From Rhizobium sp. BK251 (GTDB taxonomy: Bacteria > Pseudomonadota > Alphaproteobacteria > Rhizobiales > Rhizobiaceae): a stretch of 64,000 nucleotides of DNA. Shown here one piece after another: positions 1 through 8,607 of this stretch. The DNA lies in contig NZ_SLUQ01000008.1 in NCBI RefSeq assembly GCF_004345245.1, positions 186,001 to 250,000 on the forward strand, in the 5' to 3' direction. The position numbers were made by a program, and so were the translations under genes. A model generated the notes under the pieces. That model was not told the DNA's origin. It saw only the letters and a list, made by a program, of their open reading frames with translations, and did no database searches. Position 1 is the stretch's first letter, and each line of letters begins with the position of its first letter.

Positions 1-2
1 TC

Positions 3-380
3 GCCAAGGCCAAGCGCCGATTCGATATACGTGTGCGCGACAGCAAGATCGTGGCCGGGCGTATGTCGGGCGGCAACCAGCAGAAGCTCCTGCTTGCCAA
101 GGTCATGGAGACCGAGCCGCAGATCATCATCATCGACGAGCCGACACGCGGCATCGACGTCGGCACCAAGCAGCAGATCTACCACTTCATCTCGGCGCTT
201 GCGCGCGACGGCCGGTCGATCATCGTCGTTTCCTCGGAAATGCCGGAGATCATCGGGCTCTGCACGCGCGTCGCCGTGATGCGCGAGGGGCGGATCGTCG
301 GGATGCTCGAGGGAGACGAGATCTCCGAACAGGAAATCATGCGCTACGCGGCGGGACTGAAGAGGCAGACCGCCGCCTGA
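3..380 (+). CDS. Sugar ABC transporter ATP-binding protein, C-terminal fragment
   Basis: Only the last 125 residues lie in the window; the gene starts upstream of the left edge. This is the second nucleotide-binding half of a ribose/xylose-type (RbsA/XylG class) ATPase, which powers sugar import from the cytoplasmic face. Visible motifs are the ABC signature MSGGNQQK, the Walker B stretch IIIIDEPTRGID directly after it, and the downstream SSEMPEI switch segment typical of sugar importers. The permease and periplasmic binding protein follow on the same strand, so the three form one importer. The family call is secure. The substrate cannot be read from this fragment. Confidence 0.95.
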   Translation, partial: AKAKRRFDIRVRDSKIVAGRMSGGNQQKLLLAKVMETEPQIIIIDEPTRGIDVGTKQQIYHFISALARDGRSIIVVSSEMPEIIGLCTRVAVMREGRIVGMLEGDEISEQEIMRYAAGLKRQTAA

Positions 381-458
381 GAGCGGCGGGTCGGCAGGCG
401 GCTGCGAGCAAAATAAGAAGATACCCATCGCGGATGGGACGGGAGGTCGATTTTGGAC

Positions 459-1463
459 ATGAGTGCTAACGAGGAAACCAGGGAGATCCGGCGCAGATCC
501 TGGCGGGATGTCGATCTGCGCGCGGTTGCGCCCTTTGCGGCTCTTGCGCTGCTCCTGATCGTCGGAGCGCTGGTCAATCCGAATTTCATCGGCATCACCA
601 ATCTCGCGAACGTCGCGACGCGCTGTGCCTTCATCGCCATCATTGCGGTCGGTGCGACCTTCGTCATCTCAGCGGGCGATCTCGATCTTTCCGTTGGCTC
701 GATGGTCGCCTTCGTGGCGAGCCTGATGATCCTGCTGATAAATTCCGGCGTGATCGCCGATCCCACGCTCATGCTCGTGGCTGCGGTCGCCTTCACTGTC
801 GTTGCCGGCGCCCTGTGTGGCCTTGCGAACGGCCTCATCACCACGGTCGGCAAGATCGAGCCCTTCATCGCCACGCTTGGCACGATGGGCATCTATCGCG
901 GGCTCACGACCTGGCTGTCGCAGGGCGGCGCGATCACGCTGCGCTCGTCGGAAATCCAGTCGCTCTACCGCCCGGCCTATTTCGGCAGTATCGGCGGTGT
1001 GCCGGTCCCGATCGTGGTCATCCTCGTCGTCACGGCGATTGCTGCGTTCATCCTCTATCGCACGCGCTATGGCCGCCATGTCGTGGCCGTCGGTTCCAAC
1101 AGCGATGTCGCGCGCTATTCGGGTATCGCGGTCAACCGGGTGCGCACCATCGCCTTCGTCATCCAGGGGCTCTGTGTCGCCATCGCCGTGCTGCTCTACG
1201 TTCCGCGCCTCGGCTCGACCTCGGCGACGACCGGCATCCTGTGGGAACTGCAGGCGATCACCGCCGTCGTCGTCGGCGGCACGGCGCTGAAGGGCGGCGC
1301 CGGCCGGGTCTGGGGAACGATCTGCGGCGCCTTCATCCTCGAGCTCGTCGGCAACATCATGCTGCTGTCGAACTTCATCAGCGAATATCTCATCGGCGCG
1401 ATCCAGGGTGCCATCATCATTATCGCGATGCTCGTCCAGCGCTCGCTGGTGCGGAAGTCGTAA
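459..1463 (+). CDS. Sugar ABC transporter permease (RbsC family)
   Basis: Inner-membrane channel subunit of the importer, about 334 residues and made almost wholly of hydrophobic segments. It carries the family signature around GDLDLSVGSM and the conserved VVGGTALKGGAGRVWGT stretch near the C-terminus, both typical of ribose/fructose/xylose permeases. It starts 78 bases after the ATPase stop and precedes the binding-protein gene. The start is ambiguous. GGGAGG at 441-446 serves a TTG at 453 (6-base gap) or this ATG at 459 (12-base gap), which differ by two residues. It probably works as a homodimer with the ATPase encoded upstream. Confidence 0.95.
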   Translation: MSANEETREIRRRSWRDVDLRAVAPFAALALLLIVGALVNPNFIGITNLANVATRCAFIAIIAVGATFVISAGDLDLSVGSMVAFVASLMILLINSGVIADPTLMLVAAVAFTVVAGALCGLANGLITTVGKIEPFIATLGTMGIYRGLTTWLSQGGAITLRSSEIQSLYRPAYFGSIGGVPVPIVVILVVTAIAAFILYRTRYGRHVVAVGSNSDVARYSGIAVNRVRTIAFVIQGLCVAIAVLLYVPRLGSTSATTGILWELQAITAVVVGGTALKGGAGRVWGTICGAFILELVGNIMLLSNFISEYLIGAIQGAIIIIAMLVQRSLVRKS

Positions 1464-1550
1464 GCAGCCATTTCACGAATTGGCCGGGCTCGCAGGGCGC
1501 CCGGCCCGGAGGTGAACAAGTCCCTGACGTTTTATTGGGAGGAAATAAGC

Positions 1551-2498
1551 ATGCGTAAGCTCATGTTGGGCCTGACCGTAGCAGCGGCGACTTTCGCCGG
1601 TGCCGTTCATGCCCAGGACAAGAATTTCACCATCGGCGTGTCCATTCCGGCCGCCGACCATGGCTGGACTGCCGGCGTCGTGTTCCATGCCGAACGCGTC
1701 GCCAAGAAGCTGATGGAGGAGCATCCGGGCCTCAACGTCATCGTCAAGACCTCGCCGGACCCGGCCAGCCAGGCCAACGCCGTGCAGGACCTTGATACGC
1801 AGGGCATCGATGCCCTCGTCATCCTGCCGTCGGATCCGGATCCGCTCGTCAACGCCATCAAGGAAGTCAAGGACAAGGGCAAGTTCGTGGCTCTGGTGGA
1901 CCGCGCTCCGTCGAACAACGACAACTCGGTTCGCGACCTCTACGTCGCCGGCAACAACCCGGCTGTCGGCGAAGTCGCTGGCAAGTACATCGCTTCGCAG
2001 ACGCCGGACGCCGAAGTCGTCGTCATCCGCGGCCTGCCGATCCCGATCGACCAGCAGCGCCAGGACGGCTTCGACAAGGGTATTGCCGGCTCGAACGTCA
2101 AGGTTCTCGACCGCCAGTACGGCAACTGGAACCGCGACGATGCCTTCAAGGTCATGCAGGACTACCTGACCAAGTATCCGAAGATCGACGTCGTATGGTG
2201 CCAGGACGATGACATGGCTGTCGGCGTTCTCCAGGCCATCGAGCAGGCCAAGCGCACCGACATCAAGTATGTCGTTGCCGGCGCCGGCTCCAAGGACATG
2301 ATCAAGAAGGTCATGGACGGCGACAAGATGATCCCGGTCGACGTTCTCTATCCGCCGGCGATGGTCGGCACCGCGATGGAGCTGACGGCTGCTTCGCTCT
2401 ACGACCAGGTTCCGGTTCACGGCAACTACATCCTCGATGCGACGCTCATCACCAAGGACAATGCCAAGAACTACTACTTCCCGGATTCCCCGTTCTGA
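1551..2498 (+). CDS. Periplasmic sugar-binding protein of ABC importer
   Basis: 315-residue secreted protein of the periplasmic binding protein type I (LacI/ribose-binding) fold. Residues 1-22 form a signal peptide with a cleavage site after VHA. The mature protein begins with a beta strand, then SIPAADHGWTAGV, a typical opening for ribose-type binding proteins. The ATG at 1551 is preceded by GGGAGGA; an earlier in-frame GTG at 1512 would spoil the signal peptide. A terminator-like hairpin follows at 2515, a common arrangement that lets the binding protein outnumber the membrane parts. The ligand is unknown; the downstream isomerase and dehydrogenase suggest a sugar, polyol or glycoside that is oxidised after uptake. 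Confidence 0.93.
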   Translation: MRKLMLGLTVAAATFAGAVHAQDKNFTIGVSIPAADHGWTAGVVFHAERVAKKLMEEHPGLNVIVKTSPDPASQANAVQDLDTQGIDALVILPSDPDPLVNAIKEVKDKGKFVALVDRAPSNNDNSVRDLYVAGNNPAVGEVAGKYIASQTPDAEVVVIRGLPIPIDQQRQDGFDKGIAGSNVKVLDRQYGNWNRDDAFKVMQDYLTKYPKIDVVWCQDDDMAVGVLQAIEQAKRTDIKYVVAGAGSKDMIKKVMDGDKMIPVDVLYPPAMVGTAMELTAASLYDQVPVHGNYILDATLITKDNAKNYYFPDSPF

Positions 2499-2514
2499 TC
2501 AATCCGATCCATGC

Positions 2515-2545
2515 ATGCGCCCCTCCGAAAGGACGGGCGCATTTT
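2515..2545 (+). terminator. Hairpin with short T-run after the binding-protein gene
   Basis: ATGCGCCC at 2515-2522 pairs with GGGCGCAT at 2535-2542; an inner CTCC/GGA extends the stem over a GAAA loop, and four T residues overlap its 3' side. It lies 17 bases after the stop codon. It may end transcription or partly attenuate it before the isomerase gene. Confidence 0.6.
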
Positions 2546-2710
2546 CTTTGTCCTGAAGTCGCCGGGCGATGAAAATGCGGCACGTACCTCTTGCCCGACC
2601 GGGTTGGTCGTGGTTAGGTCGCAGCCTACCGGTCTTGGCTTCGGCCAAAATCTGACGGCAAGGGCGAGGAGGCGCCTTGCTCCCGCCAAATTGCATGCTA
2701 CAAGTTTCCA

Positions 2711-2720
2711 GAAACGTTTA
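2711..2720. promoter_or_regulatory. Candidate LacI-family operator upstream of the isomerase
   Basis: The 8-base palindrome AAACGTTT sits inside GAAACGTTTA, 28 bases before the isomerase ATG. It resembles the central core of many LacI/GalR-family operators in alphaproteobacteria. With the terminator-like hairpin just upstream, it suggests that the isomerase has its own sugar-responsive promoter. No LacI gene is adjacent on the visible side. Confidence 0.35.
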
Positions 2721-2747
2721 CGGTCGTCATTTAGGGAGGAATCCGAC

Positions 2748-3803
2748 ATGAAAACGATCAAGGGCCCTGGCCTGTTCCTCGGGCAGTTCGCGGGCGATGC
2801 CGCCCCTTTCAACTCTTGGGATGCGATCACCAAATGGGCGGCCGACATCGGCTACAAAGGCGTCCAGGTTCCCACCTGGGCCAGCCAGCTCATCGACCTC
2901 AAGAAGGCCGCGACTTCCAAGGACTATTGCGACGAGTTCGCCGGCAAGGCGCGCGAGAACGGCGTCGAGGTCACCGAGCTTTCCACCCATCTGCAGGGCC
3001 AGCTCGTTGCCGTGCATCCTGCCTATGACGAAGCCTTCGACGGCTTTGCTGCACCCGAAGTGCGCGGCAATCCGAAGGCACGCCAGGAATGGGCGGTCGA
3101 GCAGGTCAAGATGGCGCTGACGGCGTCGAAGCACCTTGGCATCAAGGCGCACGCGACCTTCTCAGGTGCGCTTGCCTGGCCCTTCATCTATCCCTGGCCG
3201 CAGCGCCCCGCCGGTCTCGTCGAGACGGCGTTCGACGAGCTTGCCCGTCGCTGGAAGCCGATCCTCGACCATGCCGACTCTCAAGGCGTTGACGTATGCT
3301 ACGAGATCCATCCGGGCGAAGACCTGCACGACGGCATCACCTACGAGATGTTCCTCGAGCGCGTCGGCAACCATCCGCGTGCCAACATGCTCTATGATCC
3401 GTCGCACTACATCCTGCAGTGCCTCGATTATCTCGATAACATCGACATCTACAAAGACCGCATCAAGATGTTCCACGTCAAGGATGCCGAGTTCAATCCG
3501 ACCGGCCGTCAGGGCGTTTACGGCGGCTATCAGGGCTGGGTCGAGCGCGCCGGCCGGTTCCGTTCGCTCGGCGACGGCCAGGTCGATTTCGGTGCGGTGT
3601 TCTCGAAGATGACGGCGAACAACTTTGATGGCTGGGCCGTGGTCGAATGGGAATGCGCGCTGAAGCATCCGGAAGACGGCGCCCGCGAAGGCGCTGAATT
3701 CGTGAAGGCGCATATCATCCGCGTCACGGAGAAGGCCTTCGACGATTTCGCCGCCGGCGGCACCGATCAGGCGGCCAACCGGCGGATGCTGGGGCTGGCA
3801 TAA
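2748..3803 (+). CDS. Sugar phosphate isomerase/epimerase-family TIM-barrel protein
   Basis: 351-residue cytoplasmic protein of the xylose-isomerase-like TIM barrel superfamily (AP endonuclease family 2). Likely metal ligands are in the expected order: E186 in YEIHPGE, D217 in YDPSHY, H243 in FHVKDAE and E302 in EWECA. Members isomerise or epimerise sugars, and some relatives act on 3-keto-glycosides produced by Gfo/Idh/MocA dehydrogenases such as the next gene product. The ATG at 2748 follows a GGGAGGA ribosome site; the frame is open back to 2511, but that stretch has no family similarity that I recognise. The exact reaction is unknown; the cofactor is presumably a divalent metal. Confidence 0.88.
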   Translation: MKTIKGPGLFLGQFAGDAAPFNSWDAITKWAADIGYKGVQVPTWASQLIDLKKAATSKDYCDEFAGKARENGVEVTELSTHLQGQLVAVHPAYDEAFDGFAAPEVRGNPKARQEWAVEQVKMALTASKHLGIKAHATFSGALAWPFIYPWPQRPAGLVETAFDELARRWKPILDHADSQGVDVCYEIHPGEDLHDGITYEMFLERVGNHPRANMLYDPSHYILQCLDYLDNIDIYKDRIKMFHVKDAEFNPTGRQGVYGGYQGWVERAGRFRSLGDGQVDFGAVFSKMTANNFDGWAVVEWECALKHPEDGAREGAEFVKAHIIRVTEKAFDDFAAGGTDQAANRRMLGLA

Positions 3804-3816
3804 AGCGTAATTCGGC

Positions 3817-3870
3817 CCCGCCGGAGATCGATCCGGCGGGACCTGACCGGGCGTATAGTCTCGCCCGGTC
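3817..3870 (+). other. Two consecutive intercistronic hairpins
   Basis: CCCGCCGGA (3817-3825) pairs with TCCGGCGGG (3832-3840), and GACCGGGCG (3845-3853) pairs with CGCCCGGTC (3862-3870). Both are perfect 9-bp stems between the isomerase and dehydrogenase genes, with no following T-run. They look like mRNA-stability or attenuating structures rather than a full terminator. Confidence 0.6.
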
Positions 3871-3937
3871 GGGAGTGAGCCCTGCAGGGCAGGGGAGGAG
3901 GGCAAACCTCCGCATCAGAATTCTCAGGAGGAGACCT

Positions 3938-5125
3938 ATGGCAATCGAAGGATCATCTGAACAAACACGCGAGCCGCGCATCCGGCTCGGCATGGTCGGC
4001 GGCGGCGCCGGCGCCTTCATCGGCGCGGTGCATCGCATCGCGGCGCGCATCGACGACCAATATGAGCTGATCGCCGGCGCGCTTTCGGCCTCTCCGGAAA
4101 AGGCGGTCGCCTCCGGGCGCGACCTCGGTCTCGATCCGGCGCGCACCTATTCGAGCTACAAGGAAATGGCGATCCGCGAGGCGAAGCTAAAGAACGGCAT
4201 CGAGGCGGTCTCGATCGTCACGCCAAACCACGTCCACTATGATGCGGCCAAGGAATTCCTGCGCCGTGGCATCCATGTCATCTGCGACAAACCGCTGACC
4301 TCCAACCTTGCCGATGCGAAGAAGCTGAAGAAGGTTGCCGACGAGAGCGGCGCGCTGTTCATCCTGACACATAACTACACCGGCTATCCGATGGTGCGGC
4401 AGGCGCGCGAGATGATCGCCAATGGCGAGCTCGGCGATATCCGCATCGTGCAGGCCGAATATCCGCAGGACTGGCTCACGGAAGCGATCGAGCAGTCGGG
4501 CCAGAAGCAGGCCGCCTGGCGCACCGACCCGGCGCAATCGGGCGTCGGCGGTTCGACGGGCGATATCGGCACGCACGCCTACAATCTCGCCTCGTTCATC
4601 ACCGGGCTCGAACTCGACAGCCTCGCGGCCGATCTCGACAGCTTCGTCGAAGGCCGCCGCCTTGACGACAACGCCCACGTGATGCTGCGCTTCAAGGCGA
4701 AGGGCAAGGAGAAGCCGGCTAAGGGCATGCTCTGGTGCAGCCAGGTGGCGCCCGGCCACGAGAACGGGCTCAAGGTCCGCGTCTACGGTACCAAGGGCGG
4801 CATCGAATGGGTGCAGGCCGATCCGAACTATCTTTGGTACACGCCGTTCGGCGACCAGAAGCGGCTGATCACCCGCAACGGTGCCGGTTCCGGTGCCGCC
4901 GCCGCCCGCGTCTCGCGCGTGCCGTCCGGCCATCCGGAAGGCTATCTCGAAGCCTTCGCGACGATCTATACGGAAGCAGCGCACGCCATCAACGCTGCCA
5001 AGAAGGGCAAGGCCGTCGACAAGGCCGTCGTCTATCCGACCGTCGACGACGGCGTGAAGGGGGTAGCCTTCGTCGAAGCCTGCGTCGCCTCCTCGAAGAA
5101 GAACGGCGCCTGGGTCAAGGTCTGA
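3938..5125 (+). CDS. Gfo/Idh/MocA-family NAD(P)-dependent sugar dehydrogenase
   Basis: 395-residue cytoplasmic oxidoreductase. A Rossmann fold opens the protein, with the dinucleotide motif GGGAGAFIG at 21-29. The catalytic lysine is in CDKPL (K118), and DIGTH supplies D209 and H213, the usual catalytic D/H pair. A C-terminal alpha/beta domain follows. Family members oxidise sugars, inositols or glycosides at a ring hydroxyl. An AGGAGGAG site precedes the ATG; the frame stays open back to 3875, but the extension is low-complexity and unneeded. Placement after an importer and an isomerase suggests import, oxidation to a keto-sugar, then isomerisation or cleavage. The substrate is not identifiable. 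Confidence 0.92.
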   Translation: MAIEGSSEQTREPRIRLGMVGGGAGAFIGAVHRIAARIDDQYELIAGALSASPEKAVASGRDLGLDPARTYSSYKEMAIREAKLKNGIEAVSIVTPNHVHYDAAKEFLRRGIHVICDKPLTSNLADAKKLKKVADESGALFILTHNYTGYPMVRQAREMIANGELGDIRIVQAEYPQDWLTEAIEQSGQKQAAWRTDPAQSGVGGSTGDIGTHAYNLASFITGLELDSLAADLDSFVEGRRLDDNAHVMLRFKAKGKEKPAKGMLWCSQVAPGHENGLKVRVYGTKGGIEWVQADPNYLWYTPFGDQKRLITRNGAGSGAAAARVSRVPSGHPEGYLEAFATIYTEAAHAINAAKKGKAVDKAVVYPTVDDGVKGVAFVEACVASSKKNGAWVKV

Positions 5126-5184
5126 CCCAGCGCCGGTTGCGCGGGGACATCCGTTCCCGCGCGCCACGGCTTCGCGGAGGCTGT

Positions 5185-6843
5185 CTAGACGGGCTCCATG
5201 GTTCCCTTATAGGCGACAATTAGCCCGATGCCGGGCATGGCAATCTCGACATCAAAGCGAAACCGCCCCTCGTGCCCTGTTTCAAAGCTCCGGCCGGTTG
5301 GCATCAATGCTCGGGGAAGCGGAATGCCGAGCAGAGACCAGCTGCGGGGAACGAACAGAAGCCGATCCCCCTCGATGACAAGCGCGAGGGCGACAGTGAT
5401 CATTCCGAAACGTTCGAGTATCAAGAGATCGTTTCTGCCTGTGCCGCATTTCTGAACGGATGAGAAGGACTTTTCCCCGAAGGTTCTGGTCCATGCCTCG
5501 GCACGCTGCTCTGGCGATAAAGCCACACTTACTGGAACATCGGCCGCAGTGTCGGGAAAGCCCATGATGCGGCAAACGGCCCGTGCAATCCTGGATTTTC
5601 CCTGCATGACTTCGGCCTGTCCGCGCCATGTGCGCGATCGTATGGCGTCGTGCAACGCCTTTACCGGAGACGGGAGCGTTTCAAAGCCTGCTCCCAAAAC
5701 CTGCCTGTAAATGGGGTCGCTCGCTGTTTGGGCGCCTCGGAAGCCTGCATAGATCGAACGGCCCGCAAATAGCTGGTCGTAGTCCGCGAGGTCCAACGCC
5801 CGGATGGCAGGTCGAGCTCCCGCCTGTGGGCGAATACCGTCCAGGAGTCTGCGTATAATCGCCTCGATGGCCATTGATGGAATGTAGGGACCGTCATCCC
5901 CCTCCGCCAAAAGATGCCAGCTCTGTTCGGTTTGCTTGCCGTCTCTCAATCCCCTGGCGTGCACAAACATGCCACCGCGATGTTCCCCGAACTTCATCAG
6001 GTTAAGCACGGTGTAAAACAGACGAGACAGTGGCGTCAGGGAAGGCAGTGCCGTCGCCGCTCGTGCTCTGGCCAGCAGATTGAGAATGCGATGCAGGAAC
6101 TCGGGCACCGGTCCGGCTCCCATCCAGATATCCCGCATTGTTTCGTGCTCGGGTGGAACAACCTGGAGGTCCGGAACGTCGACGAGCGAGAAACGAATAT
6201 TCCTCAGCGGCAATCTTCCGGGAACGGCAATCGTATAACGCATGCTCTCGGCGAGACCATGCGCAACGGTCTGAACACCATTTCGGTAGAGCTTCACGGG
6301 TGCGCCAGCATAGCCGACGACTGCCCGCATGACATTGAGCCCTATGCCGGCAAACGGCGATGGCGCTATTCCGCCTCTCACCGATACAATGTCCATTGTC
6401 TTGGCCATTTCGCGCAGCACCGCACCGGTCAGTACGGGGAAGCTGCTGACACCGGAGAGCACAAAGGCTCCCGCCTCCTCGGCATCTGCATTGAATTTCG
6501 ATACGCCAAACACGAAATCGGCGGCATCGGCGAAATCCACATAATCTGTTCCCGATGCAATGCAGGCCGTGATGACGCCATATGGCGTGTCACCATAGTT
6601 CTGAAATGGGCCGGATGCGTCAACGACAAGGTCCGGGCATTCGACCTCCAACGCCTGCGCGATCTCGGCGCGGTCAAGGCGCAGTGGCCGAACGGTGGCC
6701 TTGCCGCGAAACGAATCGCAGAATTCGATTGCGCGTGACAGGTTGCGACCGCAGATGACGAGCTCGATCTCGGCAATATCAGAAAGAAGTTCGGCCAACC
6801 GCCCGCCAAAGACGCCATATCCCCCGAGGATGAGAACCTTCAA
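5185..6843 (-). CDS. Saccharopine dehydrogenase-like NADP-binding protein with C-terminal DUF4166
   Basis: 552-residue protein. The N-terminus is a Rossmann fold (KVLILGGYGVFGG at residues 2-14) of the saccharopine dehydrogenase NADP-binding family, followed by VVDASGPFQNYG, typical of that family. The last ~170 residues match the DUF4166 layout. No lysine-pathway partner is nearby, so a true saccharopine reaction is unlikely; the substrate is unknown. The start is a TTG at 6843 whose TTGA overlaps the stop codon of the upstream DUF393 gene, implying translational coupling. The frame is open further upstream to 7068, but that stretch overlaps the DUF393 gene and is not protein-like. It converges with the dehydrogenase at 3938-5125. 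Confidence 0.82.
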   Translation of the reverse strand: MKVLILGGYGVFGGRLAELLSDIAEIELVICGRNLSRAIEFCDSFRGKATVRPLRLDRAEIAQALEVECPDLVVDASGPFQNYGDTPYGVITACIASGTDYVDFADAADFVFGVSKFNADAEEAGAFVLSGVSSFPVLTGAVLREMAKTMDIVSVRGGIAPSPFAGIGLNVMRAVVGYAGAPVKLYRNGVQTVAHGLAESMRYTIAVPGRLPLRNIRFSLVDVPDLQVVPPEHETMRDIWMGAGPVPEFLHRILNLLARARAATALPSLTPLSRLFYTVLNLMKFGEHRGGMFVHARGLRDGKQTEQSWHLLAEGDDGPYIPSMAIEAIIRRLLDGIRPQAGARPAIRALDLADYDQLFAGRSIYAGFRGAQTASDPIYRQVLGAGFETLPSPVKALHDAIRSRTWRGQAEVMQGKSRIARAVCRIMGFPDTAADVPVSVALSPEQRAEAWTRTFGEKSFSSVQKCGTGRNDLLILERFGMITVALALVIEGDRLLFVPRSWSLLGIPLPRALMPTGRSFETGHEGRFRFDVEIAMPGIGLIVAYKGTMEPV

Positions 6844-7298
6844 AGCAATAGTCTCTTTCTGACCTCGGGATCGGGAAGTTGGCACAGGTCGGAGGTTCCA
6901 AAGAACCTGATGCGGTTGACAGCAACGAAGCGATACAGGCCATCCTGGAAGGCTGCCGGAAGAACACGAAGCAGGGAGAGGATCTTCCAGATCCCGCCAA
7001 GGCGTTTCCCGACCCGAATGACTGCATCCAGCGATGAATATGCCTGCCCGTCTTCCACGTATAGCCACGAGGCAGGGTCGCTTGGATCAAGCCCGTAGTG
7101 CCTCATCAACGCGCCACCCAGGTCGGATTGCAGGGGAACGATCTTGAACTCCTCGGCTTTGTCATTCCGGGCAATCCAGGCGGCACCCCGCGCGCAAAGG
7201 GAACAGCGGGCATCCATCACCGTAAAAACGCCGGCTGCAGAGAACGGCGGGACAGATTTGTCCTTCCTGTAAGAAAACGGTTCGCGGTTTTTAAGCAT
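6840..7298 (-). CDS. DUF393 (DCC-family) thiol-disulfide-type redox protein
   Basis: About 152 residues. The family signature is present in altered form: DARCSLC replaces the usual DGxCxLC, keeping the CxxC pair that suggests thiol-disulfide redox chemistry. The rest follows the family layout, including the SSLDAVIRV and LYRFVAVNRIRFFG segments. The start is uncertain: ATG at 7298 is used here, and a TTG at 7337 in the same frame would add 13 residues. The stop overlaps the TTG start of the next gene by the TTGA arrangement. DUF393 proteins are often found beside membrane or dehydrogenase genes, but no biochemical role is firmly set. Confidence 0.75.
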   Translation of the reverse strand: MLKNREPFSYRKDKSVPPFSAAGVFTVMDARCSLCARGAAWIARNDKAEEFKIVPLQSDLGGALMRHYGLDPSDPASWLYVEDGQAYSSLDAVIRVGKRLGGIWKILSLLRVLPAAFQDGLYRFVAVNRIRFFGTSDLCQLPDPEVRKRLLL

Positions 7299-7455
7299 GC
7301 GCGTGTACTTCGAGCTCTTGAATGCCTGTTGCGACAACTTATGCGCGCTTTTTTATTCGATCAACATGAAGATTGTCCGATAGCCGCCCGCAGCCAAATA
7401 CGATCTTATCCTGCTTCGAGCATGCCGTTTTCCAGGGACGGCTGGAAGGCTGCCC

Positions 7456-7488
7456 GTGCGCCTGTTGCTGCAGCAGCAACAGGCGCAC
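7456..7488. repeat. Perfect 15-bp inverted repeat
   Basis: GTGCGCCTGTTGCTG at 7456-7470 pairs exactly with CAGCAACAGGCGCAC at 7474-7488 across a CAG loop. It lies 30 bases beyond the stop of the minus-strand aldo/keto reductase gene. That position suits a transcription end or an RNA 3' stem, but there is no T-run on either side. Confidence 0.8.
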
Positions 7489-7517
7489 GTTGTTGTGCTT
7501 GCGCTCGGCCGGCCCTG

Positions 7518-8549
7518 TCAGGCGGCCGCGCGCTCGGTGAGCGAGCGGCGGCGCAGCTCGGCGTTCTGGAGCGCCGGAGGCTGGTAGTTGGCTTCGATCG
7601 GCCCGGTTTCCGTGCCCGGCGGCACGATCGCGTCGATCTGGTCGAGGATGTCGTCGGTGAGGCGCACTTCGGCGCCTGCAAGAAGATCGTCAAGATGCTC
7701 CATCCTGCGCGGTCCGATGATGGCCGAGGTGACGCCGGGATGCGCCATCACGAAGGCAAGCGCCATATGCGTGAGCGTCATGTCGGCCGATTCAGCCAGC
7801 GAGATCAGTTGCTCCACCGCTTCCAGGCTGCGCGCGTGCGACATCTGTTTCGGGAAGAACCTGACCCGGCTGCTTTCCGGCTGCGGCTGGTCACGGCGGT
7901 AGCGGCCAGTGAGCATGCCCATGGCGAGCGGGCTCCACACCATCGCTCCCATCCCATAGCGTTCGCAGGTGGGCAGGACCTCACGCTCGATGACGCGGTT
8001 CAGGATCGAATAGGGCGGCTGCTCGGTGCGGAAACGGGCGAGGCCGCGCCGCTCCGCGACCCACTGCGCTTCGATGATATCGGAGACTGGAAAGGTCGAG
8101 GAGCCGATCGCGCGGATCTTGCCGGCGCGCATCAGATCGGTGAGCGCCGAGAGGGTTTCCTCGATATCGGTGTCCGGTGCCGGACGATGCATCTGGAAGA
8201 GATCGATATAGTCGGTCTGCAGGCGGCGAAGCGAATCCTCCACCGCGCGAAACAGCCAGCGACGGGAGGCACCTCGCTGGTTCGGGGCGTCGCCCATCGG
8301 ATTATAGGCCTTGGTGGCCAGCACGACGTTGTCGCGGCGGCCCTTGAGCGCCTTGCCGACGATCTCCTCGGACTCGCCGTAACTGTAGATATCGGCGGTA
8401 TCGATGAAGTTGATGCCGGCGTCGAGCGCTTTGTGGATGATGCGGATGGAGTCTTCGTGGTCGGGATTGCCGAAGGCGCCGAACATCATCGCGCCAAGGC
8501 AATAGGGGCTGACCTCCATGCCGGTCCGGCCGAGGGGGCGGTATTGCAT
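7518..8549 (-). CDS. Aldo/keto reductase (YghZ/Tas-like, NADPH-dependent)
   Basis: 343-residue cytoplasmic (alpha/beta)8-barrel oxidoreductase. The catalytic tetrad is visible: D50 and Y55 (IDTADIYSYG), K80 (ATKAY) and H121 (FQMHRP). Near the C-terminus, SAIIGPRRMEHL matches the family's NADPH-binding loop. The ATG at 8549 is 6 bases after GGAG; an ATG at 8555 is too close to it. It is divergent from a TetR regulator, and two palindromes in the shared 107-base region make it the probable target of that regulator. Its likely role is reduction of aldehydes or ketones under stress; the actual substrate is unknown. Confidence 0.93.
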   Translation of the reverse strand: MQYRPLGRTGMEVSPYCLGAMMFGAFGNPDHEDSIRIIHKALDAGINFIDTADIYSYGESEEIVGKALKGRRDNVVLATKAYNPMGDAPNQRGASRRWLFRAVEDSLRRLQTDYIDLFQMHRPAPDTDIEETLSALTDLMRAGKIRAIGSSTFPVSDIIEAQWVAERRGLARFRTEQPPYSILNRVIEREVLPTCERYGMGAMVWSPLAMGMLTGRYRRDQPQPESSRVRFFPKQMSHARSLEAVEQLISLAESADMTLTHMALAFVMAHPGVTSAIIGPRRMEHLDDLLAGAEVRLTDDILDQIDAIVPPGTETGPIEANYQPPALQNAELRRRSLTERAAA

Positions 8550-8607
8550 GCTCATCTCCTTCGTTAAAATCTGGCAAAATCCGCGCGGCTGGGTTATAAA
8601 GCCAAAG

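Noticed and set aside
2511..2747. Upstream extension of the isomerase reading frame
   Set aside because: Contains the terminator-like hairpin and a candidate operator; a good ribosome site serves the ATG at 2748.
5185..6843. True saccharopine dehydrogenase of lysine metabolism
   Set aside because: Only the NADP-binding domain matches; the C-terminal DUF4166 and the neighbours do not fit the lysine pathway.
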